A stretch of DNA of 7,409 nucleotides, from the NCBI GenBank assembly GCA_018304565.1, contig JAGVVX010000015.1:1-7409 (forward strand), written 5' to 3'. Made by a program: the position numbers and the translations under genes. Below the pieces are notes generated by a model. It did not search any database, was not told the origin of the DNA, and saw nothing but the letters and a program-made list of their open reading frames with translations. Origin of the DNA: Candidatus Aenigmatarchaeota archaeon (GTDB lineage Archaea > Aenigmatarchaeota > Aenigmatarchaeia > GW2011-AR5). Positions 4,115 through 7,409 of this stretch are shown piece by piece (position 1 is the first letter of the stretch; each line of letters begins with the position of its first letter).

Positions 4115-6379
4115 ATGGCCAAGAAGAACGCTAAGGGAATTTCTGAACAAACCCCGACACCAGTATACGCTGCTTTGTTTGTTATCATAGTTGCGGGCTT
4201 TGCGTTCCTCTTTCTCAGCAATTATCAGCAGCCATCGCTTTCATCCGGGGACGAGCTGAAAAAATTCTCTTCACTCGCGGAGCTGAAGGATTTCATTAAG
4301 TCCAACCAGCAGGCAGGCGGCATTTATGGAGGCCGGGTTCTTGCAACAACGGACGCAGGAGCCCCGATGCAAGCGGGTGCAGAAAGTAAAGCTGCAGCCG
4401 ACGATTATTCAACCACAAACATCCAAGTTGCCGGAGTTGATGAGGATGATACGGTAAAGAACGACGGCAAATACATTTACACAGTTGCAGGAAGCAATGT
4501 TGTAATAACTGATGCATATCCGGCAGAAAACGCAGCGATCGTCTCAACAATAAACATGAGCGGAAGCAACATAGATGGACTCTATGTAAATGGCAACAGG
4601 CTTGTCGTCTTCACGAATATCTACAATAATTATTACATACAGCCTCTGGCTGCCGAAGGCATGACTGTTGAATCCAAGATGTTAATCAGGCCTTCTTTCC
4701 CCAACACCATGATAAAGATTTATGATATCTCAGACAGATCCAGTCCTGCTCTGAAAAGAGAACTCTCCATGAACGGCAGCTACTACAATTCGCGCATGGT
4801 CGGCGACTATGTTTACGCAGTTGTAAATGCACCTATTCAGTATTATGGTGATGATATAGTAGTTCCGCTCTCAGGCTCGCCTGACATCTACTATTTCGAT
4901 TTTCCTGATTATTCTTACCAGTTAACAACCATAATTTCTGTAAACGTCAATGACGATAACAAGGAACCGCAAAGCAAAGTGTTTCTGCTTGGCTATTCTA
5001 ATGCCATGTTTGTCTCAAAGGACAACATATTCCTGACATATCAGAAAAGAGTCAAGCCTTCGATTCTTCAGGACAGGACTATTGAAGAAGTAATCCTGCC
5101 GCTAGTGCCGGAAGATGTAGCGGGCAAGATAAGGCAGATCATGCAGTCTGTCAAGCCTTACTACGAAAAAGAGAGCGAGCTTGCAGAAGCCGTGCAGGGC
5201 TGGCTCGAGTCGCTGGGACCTGAAAAAGCCGCAGAAGTTGCCAAGGCTTGGGAAGAAAGAGCTTCAGGAATACGCGCTGAAATTGCCAAAGAAACAGACA
5301 AGAGCGTTATACACAAGATATCCATCAGCAGCGGCGAGATAATATACAAAACGCGCGGCGAAGTCCCGGGACAGCCTCTTAATCAGTTCTCGATGGACGA
5401 GTACAACGGTTACTTCAGGATTGCGACAACGACAAGCGGTTCCGGAGGTTTTGGATTTCCTGTTGGCGTTGCGGTAAGAAGCAGCAGCCCTGTCAGTGAA
5501 GCAGGTGAAGCCGTTTCACAGGCCGCTCCATCAGAGCCAGAACCACAGACGGAACCGGAGAAGCCTGAGCAAACAACGATAGCGCCTGAACCTTTGCCTT
5601 CTCCTAGACCATTGCCTCCTGTCAGGCCAGTGGTTTCGTCGGCAAACCATCTCTATGTCCTTGACAGCGACATGAAAATTGTAGGCAAAGTCGAAGATCT
5701 TGCGCCCGGGGAAAGGATTTTCTCGGCACGGTTTATCGGCGATCGAGCTTACCTTGTCACTTTCGTGCGCATAGACCCGCTCTTTGTTGTAGACCTAAGC
5801 GATCCTAGAAACCCGAAGGTCCTTGGTGAGCTCAAGATACCTGGCGTCTCTGATTATCTGCACCCTTACGATGAAAATCATATCATAGGAGTTGGTCAGG
5901 CTACAGAAGAAGTATACGGCAGAGTAACTTTCAGCGGACTAAAGTTATCACTATTCGATGTTAGCGACGTCTCAAATCCCAGAGAGCTTGCAAAATACGA
6001 GATTGGTGATAGAGGCACAAGCTCAGATGCTTTGTACGACCATAAAGCATTCCTTTTCAGCAAAGATAGGAACTTGCTGGTACTGCCTGTTCTCTTAGCA
6101 GAAAAAGACTATCAGTACACATGGCAAGGCGCTTATGTCTTTGATCTTAACCTGCAAGACGGCTTCACATTGAAAGGAAAAATAACGCATGATGATCTGC
6201 AGGAAAAACCTGAATACTATTATCCTAGATTTCCTGTCAGAAGGTCGTTGTATATAGGCAATGTTCTCTATACGGTTTCCGAAGCAATGATAAAAGCAAA
6301 CAGCTTGAGCGACTTAGCAGAAATAAACACTATCAAACTTCCAGTAGAACAGCAAATTTATTACCCTTTCATTAAGTGA
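4115..6379 (+). CDS. Secreted, membrane-anchored beta-propeller protein (Beta_propel family)
   Basis: 754 residues. A signal-anchor helix lies at about 17-35. The family signature STTNIQVAGVDEDDTVKNDG (99-118) opens the propeller, followed by GKYIYTVAG. Later blades carry MIKIYDISDRSSP, LFVVDLSDPRNPKVLGELKI, a YLHPYDENHIIGVG segment and LSLFDVSDVSNP. These match the archaeal and bacterial family of secreted proteins with a C-terminal propeller distantly related to WD40 repeats. A charged helical insert sits at about 320-395, and a Pro/Glu-rich linker (about 467-510, with PEPLPSPRPLPPVRP) splits the propeller region. The protein should sit outside the cell, tethered by its N-terminus, for binding rather than catalysis; no enzyme motif is visible and the ligand is unknown. 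It lies 16 nt after a membrane-bound regulator and has its own promoter, which suggests a regulator-surface protein module. The family call is strong; the function is not known. Confidence 0.9.
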   Translation: MAKKNAKGISEQTPTPVYAALFVIIVAGFAFLFLSNYQQPSLSSGDELKKFSSLAELKDFIKSNQQAGGIYGGRVLATTDAGAPMQAGAESKAAADDYSTTNIQVAGVDEDDTVKNDGKYIYTVAGSNVVITDAYPAENAAIVSTINMSGSNIDGLYVNGNRLVVFTNIYNNYYIQPLAAEGMTVESKMLIRPSFPNTMIKIYDISDRSSPALKRELSMNGSYYNSRMVGDYVYAVVNAPIQYYGDDIVVPLSGSPDIYYFDFPDYSYQLTTIISVNVNDDNKEPQSKVFLLGYSNAMFVSKDNIFLTYQKRVKPSILQDRTIEEVILPLVPEDVAGKIRQIMQSVKPYYEKESELAEAVQGWLESLGPEKAAEVAKAWEERASGIRAEIAKETDKSVIHKISISSGEIIYKTRGEVPGQPLNQFSMDEYNGYFRIATTTSGSGGFGFPVGVAVRSSSPVSEAGEAVSQAAPSEPEPQTEPEKPEQTTIAPEPLPSPRPLPPVRPVVSSANHLYVLDSDMKIVGKVEDLAPGERIFSARFIGDRAYLVTFVRIDPLFVVDLSDPRNPKVLGELKIPGVSDYLHPYDENHIIGVGQATEEVYGRVTFSGLKLSLFDVSDVSNPRELAKYEIGDRGTSSDALYDHKAFLFSKDRNLLVLPVLLAEKDYQYTWQGAYVFDLNLQDGFTLKGKITHDDLQEKPEYYYPRFPVRRSLYIGNVLYTVSEAMIKANSLSDLAEINTIKLPVEQQIYYPFIK

Positions 6380-6398
6380 AGTCCAGATAGAAAGATTT

Positions 6399-6461
6399 AT
6401 CCTCAGAGACATTGAAAACTGCTGTCTTTAGACAGCAGATGAAATACAATGTCTCTGGGAT
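6399..6461. repeat. Nested inverted repeat (15-bp outer stem, 8-bp inner hairpin) between convergent genes
   Basis: CAGAGACATTG (6404-6414) pairs with CAATGTCTCTG (6447-6457). ATCC (6399-6402) with GGAT (6458-6461) extends the stem past one bulged T. Inside, CTGCTGTC (6419-6426) and GACAGCAG (6431-6438) form a perfect hairpin with a TTTA loop. On the minus strand the inner hairpin is followed by TTTT, so it could help end transcription of the ribosomal genes. The CTTTAG tip resembles end hairpins of IS200/IS605-type elements; no transposase is present. A mobile remnant, a small RNA or a terminator are all possible. Confidence 0.75.
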
Positions 6462-6479
6462 CACATCTTCTCACAAACC

Positions 6480-6495
6480 ACCGACTTTAGTCGGT
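6480..6495. repeat. Short hairpin ACCGAC-TTTA-GTCGGT
   Basis: A perfect 6-bp stem with a TTTA loop, the same loop as in the hairpin centred near 6428. AACC before it (6476-6479) and GGTT after it (6499-6502) can lengthen it around a bulge. It lies 16 bp downstream of the uS7 stop on the minus strand. It may be part of the same element as the 6399-6461 repeat or a processing/termination signal. Confidence 0.6.
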
Positions 6496-6511
6496 TTAGG
6501 TTCCCGGCTTA

Positions 6512-7219
6512 TTATCTGGAGCCTTCGGCTTCGCGCTCTATTCTTTCGCGCTCGCGCACGGCCATGGATTCGTTAGAATTCTTGTAAGCAAACATTATTT
6601 CATCAGCAAGTGCTTCTGCAAGTCCCTTCTTTTTTCCAAATGCCTTTCGATATGCGCCTTGTGCAAACCAGCGCAGTGTTTTGTCAATGCGTCTTTGGGG
6701 AGCTGTTATTACTGCCTCCCGTGCAGTAATAGAACCTAACCGATATGATATTATTTCTTCCCTGATAGCTGCATTCTCTATGGCGTTCACAAGAACTTCA
6801 ATGGGATTTTTTTTCTCCCTCTGTTCTATGATGCCTAGTGCTTTCTCAATAGCATTCAAGGTTGTCATCAAACCACCGGCAAGCTTGCCGGATGTCAGCC
6901 TGTGTCTTTTTCCTATGTGGCCAGGAACCATCATGTATAGAGCAAGCCTTTCAACTATATGCATCTTTGATTTATGGAATCTGGCGCGGTTGATGCCTGC
7001 GCTTCTTGGCAAATAGCGCGGCTCAAGATTAATGTAATTGACAAGGCTTGGATCTTTTACCTGGATGGAAGAATCCCATTTGCCAAAAAGTTTGAGGCTG
7101 AATTTTGTTTTTTCCCTTTTTGGCGTTATTGGCTGTGTCCTTCTTCTGGGCCTGCTTCTTGGTTCTGGGAATCTCCTCCCTTCTCTTTTCTCCTGTTGAT
7201 CTCGTTGTCTGTAGGCCAT
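6512..7219 (-). CDS. rps7: Small ribosomal subunit protein uS7
   Basis: 235 residues. It binds the 3' major domain of 16S rRNA and starts assembly of the small-subunit head. Archaeal-type features are LFGKWDSS (44-51), VNYINLEPRYLPRS, FHKSKMHIVERL (81-92), the central helix NPIEVLVNAIENAAIREE (138-155), APQRRIDKTLRW (173-184), and a C-terminus ending RERIEREAEGSR where archaeal homologues have a similar KKEEIER-type tail. The first ~40 residues form a very basic Arg/Gln-rich extension that is longer than usual; no internal Met offers a later start near the conserved domain. The ATG is 6 nt after the uS12 stop, so this is the usual uS12-uS7 pair. Unlike many archaeal str operons, no elongation factor 1-alpha or uS10 gene follows; two hairpins and a convergent gene come next. 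Confidence 0.95.
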   Translation of the reverse strand: MAYRQRDQQEKREGRRFPEPRSRPRRRTQPITPKREKTKFSLKLFGKWDSSIQVKDPSLVNYINLEPRYLPRSAGINRARFHKSKMHIVERLALYMMVPGHIGKRHRLTSGKLAGGLMTTLNAIEKALGIIEQREKKNPIEVLVNAIENAAIREEIISYRLGSITAREAVITAPQRRIDKTLRWFAQGAYRKAFGKKKGLAEALADEIMFAYKNSNESMAVRERERIEREAEGSR

Positions 7220-7225
7220 AAATCA

Positions 7226-7409
7226 TCATCTTGTAGCTTTCTGTTTCTTTCCTCTTCTTATCATTTCAAGCGACAATCCGTTAACCTTTATCACGCGAAA
7301 TTTTACTCCTGACATGCTGCCGTAAGTGCCTCCTTGCGAACCCCCAAGGCCCTCGATAATAACTTCGTCGTGTTCAGAAATATGATTAATAGCGCCCGTG
7401 CGCGGCACG
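7226..7409 (-). CDS. rps12: Small ribosomal subunit protein uS12, C-terminal part
   Basis: The last ~61 codons of uS12; the gene runs off the right edge, so the Val at 7406-7408 is internal and no start is visible. The segment [19 protein letters not shown] followed by SQGG, then [17 protein letters not shown] and the basic end [10 protein letters not shown] match archaeal uS12 C-termini. uS12 lies at the decoding centre and controls translational accuracy; its decoding-loop residues are outside the window. It is the upstream partner of uS7, with a 6-nt gap. Confidence 0.95.
   Translation of the reverse strand, partial: VPRTGAINHISEHDEVIIEGLGGSQGGTYGSMSGVKFRVIKVNGLSLEMIRRGKKQKATR

Overview
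The window looks like a piece of an archaeal chromosome. The right-hand end carries minus-strand genes for uS12 (partial) and uS7 with archaeal-type sequences. Several genes have TATA boxes centred about 25-28 bp before their ATG, the geometry of leaderless archaeal transcripts. A tail-anchored winged-helix regulator, a DsbA-like protein with an N-terminal two-helix anchor and a secreted beta-propeller protein fit an uncultured, possibly DPANN-type, archaeon. The lineage is an inference and the sequence alone does not settle it.

Layout, left to right. (1) 2-516, minus strand: a two-gene unit with a PBECR-type putative nuclease/toxin followed, with a 13-nt overlap, by a DUF2283 protein. (2) 693-2861, plus strand: a tight pair with a SufS-like cysteine desulfurase and a membrane-anchored DsbA-like thioredoxin-fold protein, joined by a 6-nt gap. 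(3) 2921-3331, minus strand: an unrecognised four-helix membrane protein. (4) 3381-3514, between divergent genes: a large nested inverted repeat that folds into a T-shaped (three-way junction) structure. (5) 3571-6379, plus strand: an ArsR-like winged-helix regulator with two membrane helices, then a 754-residue beta-propeller surface protein with its own TATA box inside the end of the regulator gene. (6) 6380-6511, between convergent genes: a second nested inverted repeat and a third hairpin, both with CTTTAG tips. (7) 6512-7409, minus strand: the uS12-uS7 end of the str operon, with no elongation factor gene following.

How the parts may work together. The regulator and propeller genes share a CCCTAACAAA/TTAGGGCG motif just upstream of their TATA boxes. 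This suggests one protein, possibly the membrane-bound regulator itself, controls both. The desulfurase and the DsbA-like protein are translationally close and may link sulfur transfer with thiol chemistry at the membrane. The most unusual object is the T-shaped palindrome at 3381-3514. No gene explains it; it could be a structured RNA, a mobile-element remnant, a replication-type hairpin or a regulatory cruciform.
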